DNA from: Wenzhouxiangella sp042310355
GTDB lineage: Bacteria > Pseudomonadota > Gammaproteobacteria > Xanthomonadales > Wenzhouxiangellaceae
NCBI RefSeq assembly: GCF_042310355.1
Contig: NZ_JBHJMR010000010.1
Coordinates: 62,001 to 126,000, forward strand
Direction: 5' to 3'
DNA length: 64,000 nt
The position numbers were made by a program, and so were the translations under genes. Below the pieces are notes generated by a model, which did no database searches, had not been told where the DNA came from, and worked only from the letters and a program-made list of their open reading frames with translations. How positions within the stretch are numbered: the stretch's first letter is position 1; each line of letters starts with the position of its first letter. Shown here one piece after another: positions 35,928-43,215 of this stretch.

Positions 35928-37439
35928 TCAGGCGGGAACCGTGCGCTCCGCGGCCCAGTGTCTCAATTCGGCGATGTCCTCGCGGCGCACGACCGACAGC
36001 GGCCGGGTGCGCTCGACCTCGGCCAGAAGGTGCTCGGTGGCCAGGGGTTCGCCTTCGGCATGCGCGACATAGAGAGCGCTGACGACAAGATGCTCCAGTT
36101 CGGCCCCCGAGAAACCGTCGGTGGCGGCCGCCAGGTCGTCGAGGGGAAACAGCTGTGGCTTGAGTTCCCGGCGCGCGAGATGGATCGCAAGCACCGCGCG
36201 GCGGGTTGCGGCATCGGGCAGGTCGACGAAGAAGATTTCGTCGAAGCGTCCCTTGCGCATCAGCTCGGGCGGCAGGGAACTCACGTCGTTGGCCGTGGCG
36301 GCAATGAACACGCGTGATCGATGTTCGGCCAGCCAGGTCAGGAAGGTTCCGAGCATGCGCCTGGAAGTGCCGCCGTCGTTGTCGGAGCTGGCCAGGCCCT
36401 TCTCGACCTCATCGATCCACATCACGCAAGGCGCCAGGCGCTCTGCCGCCCTGAGCGATTCGCGCAGGTTGCGCTCGCTCTCGCCGTGATAGCGGTTGAA
36501 CAGGGCGCCGAAGTCCAGGTGCAGCAGCGGCACGCCGAACAGCCCGGCCGCCGCCCTGGCCGCCAGCGACTTGCCGCAGCCCTGAACGCCCAGCAACAGC
36601 ATCCCGCGGGGCGGCTCGAGGCCCGGTGGCGGCTCGGCCGCGGCAAACACGTCCGCGCGCAGTGATAGCCAGCGCTTGAGGTTGGGCATGCCCGCCACTT
36701 CGGAAAAGCGCGCGGTCTCGAGCTCGAAATTGAGAATGCCGCCGGGATCGAGCAGCGCGAACTTGGCCTGCATCAGCTCTTCCAGGTCGCTTGGATCGAG
36801 CACGCCGTCGTCGAAGATCGCGTTGCGCGCAAGACGCCGGGCATCCTTCATGGTCAGACCCGACAGGTTGTTGACCAGCCGCTGGAGGGTCTTCTCGCAC
36901 AGCTCGGCAGTTGATGCGCCCGAGCGACCCTCCCAGTTTCCGGCCTCGCTGCGCACCATGGCAGTGAGGGTTTCCGCATCCGGCGCATGCAGCTCGAATC
37001 GGCGGGCCGCCTTCTCGAGCTCCGGCGGCAACTCGATGCGAGTGCTGATCAGCACCACAGTCGGGCCCCGCCCCTCGGCGCCGGAGCGCGCGTTCTCGCG
37101 CAGCAGGCGCACGACAACCGGATCGTCGAGGTAGGGATGAAAATCGAGCAGCAGCACGATCGGGCGATCCTCGCGCTGGGCCAGGTGCATCATGGCCTTG
37201 TCCGGCTCTCGCAGCGATGCGGCCAGCGGTCGCTGTCGCTCCACCCAGTAGAGCCCTCGGGCGGAACTCCACTGGATCAGGGGCCGGTTGAGCGAACGCT
37301 GCAGCTCCCGGAACAGGTTGGTCGCATGCGGTTCGTCGTGGCTTTCGATCACCACCAGCGACGCGCCGCCGCGAACCAGGGCGGCCAGTTCCGCCAGCTC
37401 GGCGGCATTTACCGAAGATGCGAGAGATGCTGAATTCAT
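35928..37439 (-). CDS. Ycf46-like AAA+ ATPase
   Basis: The product is 503 residues. The C-terminal AAA+ domain has Walker A GVQGCGKS at 284-291, Walker B VMWIDE at 339-344, sensor 1 ATAND at 380-384 and an arginine finger in RKGRFDEIFF. The first 190 residues are a second, degenerate ATPase-like domain without Walker A, with the segment LLLDFHPYLDDPVVVRLLR. That two-part layout matches cyanobacterial and chloroplast Ycf46 relatives, whose job is unclear. It is divergent from the Mrp operon, and no partner gene is adjacent. Confidence 0.88.
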   Translation of the reverse strand: MNSASLASSVNAAELAELAALVRGGASLVVIESHDEPHATNLFRELQRSLNRPLIQWSSARGLYWVERQRPLAASLREPDKAMMHLAQREDRPIVLLLDFHPYLDDPVVVRLLRENARSGAEGRGPTVVLISTRIELPPELEKAARRFELHAPDAETLTAMVRSEAGNWEGRSGASTAELCEKTLQRLVNNLSGLTMKDARRLARNAIFDDGVLDPSDLEELMQAKFALLDPGGILNFELETARFSEVAGMPNLKRWLSLRADVFAAAEPPPGLEPPRGMLLLGVQGCGKSLAARAAAGLFGVPLLHLDFGALFNRYHGESERNLRESLRAAERLAPCVMWIDEVEKGLASSDNDGGTSRRMLGTFLTWLAEHRSRVFIAATANDVSSLPPELMRKGRFDEIFFVDLPDAATRRAVLAIHLARRELKPQLFPLDDLAAATDGFSGAELEHLVVSALYVAHAEGEPLATEHLLAEVERTRPLSVVRREDIAELRHWAAERTVPA

Positions 37440-37543
37440 GGCCCTTCCTGCCTGACGGGAGTCAACGGCAATTGTGCCTTAATTGATCTGGCCGGACGGC
37501 TCGACGCGCTCGGCGGATTCACCCCGCGTCATCCGGATGTTGG

Positions 37544-37557
37544 TAGAATTTCCAGCC
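37544..37557 (+). promoter_or_regulatory. Candidate -10 element of the mrp operon, leaderless start
   Basis: TAGAAT (five of six to consensus) lies eight bases before the mrpE ATG. With normal spacing transcription would start one or two bases before the ATG, and there is no Shine-Dalgarno sequence, so a leaderless mRNA is possible. I find no convincing -35 hexamer at 17 bases. Confidence 0.35.
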
Positions 37558-38049
37558 ATGCGCTATCTCCTCTCACTGGCCGTCCTTCTCGCCGCGCTCT
37601 GGCTGAGCATCTCCGGCGTTTACAAGCCGATCATCCTGGCGCTGGGGAGCGCTTCGGTTGTGCTGGTCGTCTGGCTTTCGGCCCGGATGGAAGTGGTCGG
37701 AACCGAGCACAACCCGGTCATCTACTCATGGCGGCTTCCGGTCTACTGGGCCTGGCTGGTCGGGCAGATCATCGCGGCCAACCTGAACGTGGCGCGCTCG
37801 ATCCTGTCGCCGTCACGCATCGACCCGCGCCTGATCCGCGTACCGGTCGGCCACAGCTCGGCCGTGGCCAAGGTCACTTTCGCAAATTCGGTCACCCTGA
37901 CGCCGGGCACGATTTCTCTGTACCTGTCCGACACGGAACTGCTGGTACACGCCCTCGACCGACAATCGGCCGAAGGTGTGGAAGAAGGTGAGATGGATCG
38001 CCGCGTCCAGTGGCTCGAAGCCGGCCGTGCCGGGGGAGCGTCAAGGTGA
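37558..38049 (+). CDS. mrpE: Mrp/Mnh Na+/H+ antiporter subunit E
   Basis: MrpE is a small structural subunit of the multi-subunit Na+/H+ antiporter. The product is 163 residues with two or three hydrophobic N-terminal segments (LLSLAVLLAALWLSISGVYKP) and the conserved ANSVTLTPGTISLYL and LLVHAL motifs. The frame is open 25 codons upstream, but the ATG at 37558 opens the first membrane helix. It is first in a ten-gene operon with overlaps throughout. The stop overlaps mrpF as GTGA. Confidence 0.93.
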   Translation: MRYLLSLAVLLAALWLSISGVYKPIILALGSASVVLVVWLSARMEVVGTEHNPVIYSWRLPVYWAWLVGQIIAANLNVARSILSPSRIDPRLIRVPVGHSSAVAKVTFANSVTLTPGTISLYLSDTELLVHALDRQSAEGVEEGEMDRRVQWLEAGRAGGASR

Positions 38050-38339
38050 ACACCGTTCTGGTCCTCACGACCCTGGCCATATTCGCGACCATGGCGCTGG
38101 CGCTGGTCCGCGCGCTCAAGGGACCGACAATCTACGACCGCATCGTCGCGGTCAACGTCTTCGGCACCAAGACCGTGCTGGTCGTCGCGCTGATCACCTA
38201 CGTGACCGGCCACGCCGACCTGATCGACGTCGCGCTGGTCTATGCCCTGATCAACTTCATCGCGATCGTGGCCGTGCTCAAGCTGGTCAAGATGCGCGAC
38301 CTCGCCGGCGCCGGCGAAGGGGATATTACCGATGGCTGA
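38046..38339 (+). CDS. mrpF: Mrp antiporter subunit F
   Basis: The product is 97 residues with three predicted membrane helices and the conserved ALKGPTIYDRIVAVN segment of MrpF/MnhF. It starts at GTG 38046, overlapping the mrpE stop. In Mrp complexes the E, F and G subunits sit near the proposed cation path. Its last eight bases overlap mrpG. Confidence 0.93.
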   Translation: MNTVLVLTTLAIFATMALALVRALKGPTIYDRIVAVNVFGTKTVLVVALITYVTGHADLIDVALVYALINFIAIVAVLKLVKMRDLAGAGEGDITDG

Positions 38340-38679
38340 CGGGCTGATCGATATCGTATCGGGGGTCTTGCTGCTGACCGGCGGTGCTTTCGGAATCGTG
38401 GGCGGACTGGGCCTGTTGCGCTTCCCCGACTTTTACACGCGCCTGCACGCCGCCGGCGTCACCGATACGCTGTGCGCCCTTCTGATCGTCGTCGGACTGG
38501 CGCTGCAGTCGGGTTTCAGCCTGCTCACCGTCAAGCTGGCGCTGATCCTTCTGTTCCTGCTGTTCACCGCGCCGACGGCGTCACATGCGCTGGCGCGAGC
38601 GGCCATGACCGACGACCTGGAACCTGAAACCGGCGACAGCGCAAGGCCCGAACAGGGAGCGCCGTCATCGAATACCTGA
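38332..38679 (+). CDS. mrpG: Mrp antiporter subunit G
   Basis: The product is 115 residues with three membrane helices and the MrpG motif GGLGLLRFPDFYTRLHAAGVTDT. The cytoplasmic tail (about 20 residues, acidic) is not conserved. It overlaps mrpF by eight bases. Its TGA overlaps or closely follows the real start of the next gene, whose start codon is unclear. Confidence 0.93.
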   Translation: MADGLIDIVSGVLLLTGGAFGIVGGLGLLRFPDFYTRLHAAGVTDTLCALLIVVGLALQSGFSLLTVKLALILLFLLFTAPTASHALARAAMTDDLEPETGDSARPEQGAPSSNT

Positions 38680-38705
38680 TCGACATCGGACTGCTCACCT
38701 TCCTG

Positions 38706-39254
38706 GTGATCGTGGCGGTCGCGGTCGTGCGCCAGCGCGACCTGTTCGCCGCGGCCATGCTGTTCGCCATTTACTCGCTGCTGTCGGCCGCCCTGTTCAC
38801 CGTGCTCGACGCCGGCGATGTCGCGCTCACCGAGGCTGCCGTGGGCGCGGGCATCAGCACCATCCTGGTGCTGGCAGTCCTCGCGCTCGCCCGACGCCAC
38901 GAGCATCCCGTGCGGGGTCACAACAAGCTGGCGCTGATGGTCGTGTTCGTCACCGGCGCGGCCCTGATCTACGCCACGCTCGACATGCCGGAATTCGGGG
39001 CAGCCGACAACCCGGTCCAGACCCATGTCGCGCCCTACTACGTGGAACAGAGCTATCCGGACATGGGGGTCCCGAACATGGTCGCGGCCGTATTGGCCAG
39101 CTACCGCTCCATCGATACGCTCGGCGAAGCCTTCGTGATCCTCGTCGCCGGCCTGGCCGTGTTCGCCCTGCTTTCGGTACCGCCGCCACGACGGCGCGGC
39201 GAGCTCGACCCGAAGTCCGACGAAAAAACGGACGAGAAGGAGGATCGAAAATGA
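38706..39254 (+). CDS. MrpA C-terminal-like subunit (MbhD/MbhE-type, DUF4040)
   Basis: The product (182 residues from this GTG) corresponds to the C-terminal part of MrpA, or to MbhD plus MbhE fused: QRDLFAAAMLFAIYSLLSAALF and DVALTEAAVGAGISTILVLAV are the DUF4040 core, and the second half (YYVEQSYPDMGVPNMVAAVLASYRSIDTLGEAFVI) is the MbhE/MrpB-like piece. Homology suggests an N-terminus near VIEYLIDIGLLTFL, about 14 codons upstream, but no ATG, GTG or TTG is available there. CTG at 38676 overlaps the mrpG stop (CTGA), and GGGAG lies before an ATC at 38667. The real start is therefore uncertain. Confidence 0.85.
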   Translation: MIVAVAVVRQRDLFAAAMLFAIYSLLSAALFTVLDAGDVALTEAAVGAGISTILVLAVLALARRHEHPVRGHNKLALMVVFVTGAALIYATLDMPEFGAADNPVQTHVAPYYVEQSYPDMGVPNMVAAVLASYRSIDTLGEAFVILVAGLAVFALLSVPPPRRRGELDPKSDEKTDEKEDRK

Positions 39255-39700
39255 GGGGCAACGGCATCCTGCGCATCATCGCCCGCTTCCTGATCCCCCT
39301 GATCATGCTGTTCGGGCTCTACATCCAGTTCCACGGCGAGTACTCGCCAGGCGGCGGGTTCCAGGCCGGGATCGTCTTTGCCGCCGGCTGGATCCTGTTT
39401 GCGCTCATCTACGGCCTCGACGCCGCACTCAAGGTCATCCCCGAGCGTGCCATGTACTGGCTGATGGTCGGCGGGGTGATGCTCTACTGCGCCGTCGGCG
39501 TCGCCTGTGTCGCGCTGGGCGGGCATTTTCTCGATTTCTATCCACTGTTGCCCGGCGAGCATGCCGCGCAGCAGTTCGGCATCATCACCGTGGAGTTCGG
39601 CGTCGGCGTGACCGTGGCCACCGTGGTGATGATGATTTTCACCATGTTTTCTCGCCGCCGCCGCGAGCGCGACGAAGCCCTGGCCGGGGAGGACGGCTGA
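39251..39700 (+). CDS. mrpB: Mrp antiporter subunit B
   Basis: The product is 149 residues with four membrane helices and the MrpB/MnhB motif FHGEYSPGGGFQAGIV, which carries a conserved Glu. It ends in a basic-acidic tail. It overlaps the previous gene as ATGA and the next as TGATG, so translation is coupled along the operon. Confidence 0.93.
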   Translation: MRGNGILRIIARFLIPLIMLFGLYIQFHGEYSPGGGFQAGIVFAAGWILFALIYGLDAALKVIPERAMYWLMVGGVMLYCAVGVACVALGGHFLDFYPLLPGEHAAQQFGIITVEFGVGVTVATVVMMIFTMFSRRRRERDEALAGEDG

Positions 39701-40071
39701 TGGAGCTGCTCGGCCACTTCAATTACTGGATCGTCGTGGTGCTGATGATGATCGGCTTTTATTGCGTCATCGCCCGCGGCAACATGGCCAAGAAGATCAT
39801 CGGGCTCAACATCTTCCAGACCTCGGTGTTCATCTTCTTCATCTCCGCCGGAAAGATCATCGGCGGCTCCACGCCGATCCTGCGCGAGGGCGTCGAGGTC
39901 TATTCCAACCCGCTGCCGCACGTACTCATCCTGACGGCCATCGTCGTCGGCGTGGCCACCACCGCGGTCGGCCTGGCGCTGGCGGTGCGCATCAACGAGG
40001 CCTACGGCTCGATCGAGGATGATCTGATCAGCGACGAAGAAGCGCGCGACGGGGAGCTGGACGGAAAATGA
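39700..40071 (+). CDS. mrpC: Mrp antiporter subunit C
   Basis: MrpC is the NuoK homologue of the antiporter. The product is 123 residues with three membrane helices and the motifs IIGLNIFQTSVFIFF and LPHVLILTAIVVGVATTAVGLALAVRI. It starts one base inside the mrpB stop and overlaps mrpD by four bases. Confidence 0.93.
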   Translation: MELLGHFNYWIVVVLMMIGFYCVIARGNMAKKIIGLNIFQTSVFIFFISAGKIIGGSTPILREGVEVYSNPLPHVLILTAIVVGVATTAVGLALAVRINEAYGSIEDDLISDEEARDGELDGK

Positions 40072-41555
40072 CCATCACCGAACTGATGCCGTTCAGCGTA
40101 CTCGTGCCGCTGATCGCCGCCCTGCCCTGCGCGCTGCTGCCCGGTCGCGTCGCGCCCTGGCTGCTGAGCCTGGCCGCGGCCATCACCAGCGCGGTGATCG
40201 CGGCCATCACGCTCTCGGCCGCCATGGACTCAACGCTGAGCTATGCCTTCGGCAACTGGCAGCCGCCGATCGGCATCGAGTACCGGGTCGACGCCGCCAA
40301 CGCCTTCGTCGCCCTGCTGGTCTCCGGCCTGGCCGCCGTGACACTGCCCTGGGCGAAAGCCAGCGTCGACCGCGAGGTTCCCGAGCGCCAGGGCACTTTC
40401 TACGCCCTGTTCCTGCTGGCCTTCGCCGGCCTGATGGGCATCACCCTCACCGGCGATGCCTTCAACGTTTTCGTCTTTCTCGAGATTTCCTCGCTTGCCA
40501 CCTACGCCCTGATCGCACACGGACCCGACCGGCGAGCCCTGCTGGCGGCTTTCCGCTACCTCATCATGGGCACCGTCGGTGCGACCTTTCTGCTGATCGG
40601 CATCGGCTTTCTCTACGTGATGACGGGCACGCTCAACATGGCCGACCTGGCCGAGCGGCTGCCCGAAGTGCAGGACACCAGCATGGTGCGCGCCGCACTG
40701 GCCTTCATCATCGTCGGCCTGGGCCTGAAGCTCGCGCTGCTGCCGCTACATCTTTGGCTGCCCAACGCCTACGCCTACGCGCCCAACTTCGTGACCGTAT
40801 TCCTCGCCGGAACGGCCACCAAGGTGGCGCTCTACGTGATGCTGCGCTTCATCTTCACGGTCTTCTCGCCCGACTACAGCTTCCTGGTGCTGCCGCTTTC
40901 GGCCGTGCTGATGGCGCTGGCCATCGCCGGCATGTTCGCCGGCTCCTGGGTCGCCATGTTCCAGGCCAATCTCAAGCGCATGCTGGCCTACTCCTCGGTC
41001 GCGCAGGTCGGTTACATGGTGCTCGGCGTCTCGCTCGTCAGCCTCGCCGGCCTGACCGCCACATTTTTGCACCTGTTCAACCACGCGCTGATGAAAGCCG
41101 CGCTGTTCATGGCCGTCGGCAGCGTGATGTTTCGGGTCGGCTCGCCCCGGATCGAAGCCTTTGCCGGCATCGGTCGGCAGATGCCCTGGACGATGACCGC
41201 CTTCGCCCTGGCCGGGCTGTCGATCATCGGCGTGCCGACCACGGTCGGATTCGTCAGCAAGTGGCACCTGATACTCGCGGCGATGGAAGGCGGGCAGTGG
41301 TGGCTGGTGATGCTCATCCTGATCACCTCGCTGATGGCCGTCTATTACATCTGGCGCGTGGTCGAGGCGGCCTGGTTCCGCAGTCCGCCCGCAGGTCGGC
41401 CAGCCGTCGATGAGGCGCCGCTGCCGCTGCTGATTCCCGTGTGGGTGCTGGTCGCGCTCAACTTCTACTTCGGCATCGACACGCGCCTGCCGCTGGCCGG
41501 CGCCGGCGCGGCGGCCGAGGCGCTGTTCGGAGCGGGCGCGGGGGCGACACCATGA
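40068..41555 (+). CDS. mrpD: Proton-translocating antiporter subunit D, first copy
   Basis: MrpD belongs to the NuoL/M/N family and forms one ion channel of the complex. The product is 495 residues with about 14 membrane helices. Characteristic elements are FVFLEISSLATYALIAHG (channel Glu), GLGLKLALLPLHLWLPNAYAYAP (channel Lys) and MLAYSSVAQVGYMVLG. These charged residues are intact, so it should conduct protons. It is followed by two more members of the same family. Confidence 0.94.
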   Translation: MTITELMPFSVLVPLIAALPCALLPGRVAPWLLSLAAAITSAVIAAITLSAAMDSTLSYAFGNWQPPIGIEYRVDAANAFVALLVSGLAAVTLPWAKASVDREVPERQGTFYALFLLAFAGLMGITLTGDAFNVFVFLEISSLATYALIAHGPDRRALLAAFRYLIMGTVGATFLLIGIGFLYVMTGTLNMADLAERLPEVQDTSMVRAALAFIIVGLGLKLALLPLHLWLPNAYAYAPNFVTVFLAGTATKVALYVMLRFIFTVFSPDYSFLVLPLSAVLMALAIAGMFAGSWVAMFQANLKRMLAYSSVAQVGYMVLGVSLVSLAGLTATFLHLFNHALMKAALFMAVGSVMFRVGSPRIEAFAGIGRQMPWTMTAFALAGLSIIGVPTTVGFVSKWHLILAAMEGGQWWLVMLILITSLMAVYYIWRVVEAAWFRSPPAGRPAVDEAPLPLLIPVWVLVALNFYFGIDTRLPLAGAGAAAEALFGAGAGATP

Positions 41556-43000
41556 GCCCGTTGACCGTCGTGCTGATCCCTTTCATCGGCGCGGTCGCGA
41601 TCGCCCTGTCGCATCGCCGCCCCCTGCAACGCGACATCTTCAGCTGGTCGGCGGCCGCGCTGTTCTTCGTCGGCGTGGTTCAGCAGATCGATCCGGTACT
41701 CGAAGGCGAGGGCCGCCAGCAGCTGGTCTGGACGATGATGCCGGGCCTGGAAATCGCCTTCAACATCGGCCCCCTGGGCCTGTTGTTCGCCCTGGTCGCC
41801 TCCAGCCTGTGGCTGGTCGCCAAGCTGTTCGCCCAGAGCTACATGAAGGCGCTGAACTACCCCCACCTGGCCCGGTTCTTCGCCTGCTACGCCATCGCCC
41901 TGGGCTCGGCGGCGGGCATCGCCTTCAGCGCCAACCTGCTGACCCTGTTCATCTTCTACGAGATCCTGTCGATCTCCACGTATCCGCTGGTGACGCACTC
42001 GGGCACCGACAACGCCCGCAAGGGCGGGCGCACTTACCTGTTCTACCTGCTCGCCTCCTCGATCGGGCTGTTTCTGCCGGCCATCATCTGGACATGGCAC
42101 GTCGCCGGCACCACCGACTTCACCGCCGGCGGCATCCTCGCCGGCAACATCGACCCGGTTTGGGTACCGGTGCTGGCCGGGCTGTTCATGTTCGGCATCG
42201 GCAAGGCGGCGATCATGCCCATGCACCGCTGGCTGCCGGCGGCGATGGTGGCGCCGGCGCCGGTCAGCGCCCTGCTGCACGCTGTGGCCGTGGTCAAGGC
42301 CGGGGTCTTCAGCGTCCTGAAAGTGGCGGTCTTCATCTTCGGCGCCGATTTCCTGGCCGAAACCCAGGCCGGCATCTGGATCGCCTGGTTCGCCGCCTTC
42401 ACGATCGTGGCCGCATCCCTGGCGGCGCTGACCAAGTCGGACCTCAAGGCCCGCCTGGCCTACTCGACCGTGGGCCAGTTGAGCTACGTCGTCATCGGCG
42501 CGATGATCGCTACGCCGATCGCCATCACCGGCGCTGCAATGCACCTGGCCATGCACGCGGTGGCCAAGATCACGCTGTTCTTCGGCGCCGGCGCCATCCA
42601 GGTCGCGCACAACCGCAAGAGCATTTCCGAACTCGACGGCCTGGGTCGGGTCATGCCCTGGACATTCGGGGCTTTCACCGTCGGCTGCCTGAGCATCATC
42701 GGCCTGCCGGTGTTTGGCGGCATGTGGTCGAAATGGTACTTGTTGCTCGGCAGCCTGGAGGCGCACCAGCTGATCCTCGCTGGGGCGCTGATCGCCAGCT
42801 CGCTGCTCAACATTCTCTATCTGTTGATCATCCCGATCCGGGCCTTCTTCGCGCCGGCCGCTGAGGGCGTGCCCACGGAAGGCATCCACGAAGCGCCGCT
42901 GCCGCAGGTGCTTGCCATGATGATCTGCGCGACCGGCACGGTGCTGCTGTTCTTCTGGCCCGACCCCCTGTTCAACCTCGCGCAAATGCTGGTGCCGTGA
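41552..43000 (+). CDS. Proton-translocating NuoL/M/N-like subunit, second copy
   Basis: The product is 482 residues of the same family as MrpD but divergent. It has LFIFYEILSISTYPLVTHSG with the channel Glu, GKAAIMPMHRWLPAAMVAPAPVSALLHAVAVVKAG and KARLAYSTVGQLSYVVIG. The sequence is closer to NuoL/MrpA N-terminal or MbhH-like proteins, so it may stand in for the missing N-terminal half of MrpA. The ATG at 41552 overlaps the mrpD stop; the frame is open upstream inside mrpD. Confidence 0.9.
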   Translation: MSPLTVVLIPFIGAVAIALSHRRPLQRDIFSWSAAALFFVGVVQQIDPVLEGEGRQQLVWTMMPGLEIAFNIGPLGLLFALVASSLWLVAKLFAQSYMKALNYPHLARFFACYAIALGSAAGIAFSANLLTLFIFYEILSISTYPLVTHSGTDNARKGGRTYLFYLLASSIGLFLPAIIWTWHVAGTTDFTAGGILAGNIDPVWVPVLAGLFMFGIGKAAIMPMHRWLPAAMVAPAPVSALLHAVAVVKAGVFSVLKVAVFIFGADFLAETQAGIWIAWFAAFTIVAASLAALTKSDLKARLAYSTVGQLSYVVIGAMIATPIAITGAAMHLAMHAVAKITLFFGAGAIQVAHNRKSISELDGLGRVMPWTFGAFTVGCLSIIGLPVFGGMWSKWYLLLGSLEAHQLILAGALIASSLLNILYLLIIPIRAFFAPAAEGVPTEGIHEAPLPQVLAMMICATGTVLLFFWPDPLFNLAQMLVP

Positions 43001-43215
43001 TGGATTTCATCAAGCGAAACGCCCTGCTTGTGCTTGTCGCCCTGTGCGCGGTGACGGCCGTCGCGGGCCTGTTCTTCCGCGCCGACAAGGGCGCCGAGTC
43101 GCTGCCGCTGCTCTATCCACTGCTGGGCGTGGTGTCCGTGGGCGTTGCCGTGCTGCTTGCTCGTGCGCTGGCGCCGCTGCTGGGCCGCGACCGGGGAGAT
43201 GACAATGCCGATTGA
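43000..43215 (+). CDS. Small membrane protein of the antiporter operon
   Basis: The product is 71 residues with two hydrophobic helices (ALLVLVALCAVTAVAGLFF and LLYPLLGVVSVGVAVLLARAL) and an acidic tail. I do not recognise a family. It starts by TGATG overlap with the second NuoL-like gene (a GTG one codon earlier is also possible) and overlaps the third by 11 bases. The tight coupling suggests an accessory subunit of the complex. Confidence 0.8.
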   Translation: MDFIKRNALLVLVALCAVTAVAGLFFRADKGAESLPLLYPLLGVVSVGVAVLLARALAPLLGRDRGDDNAD

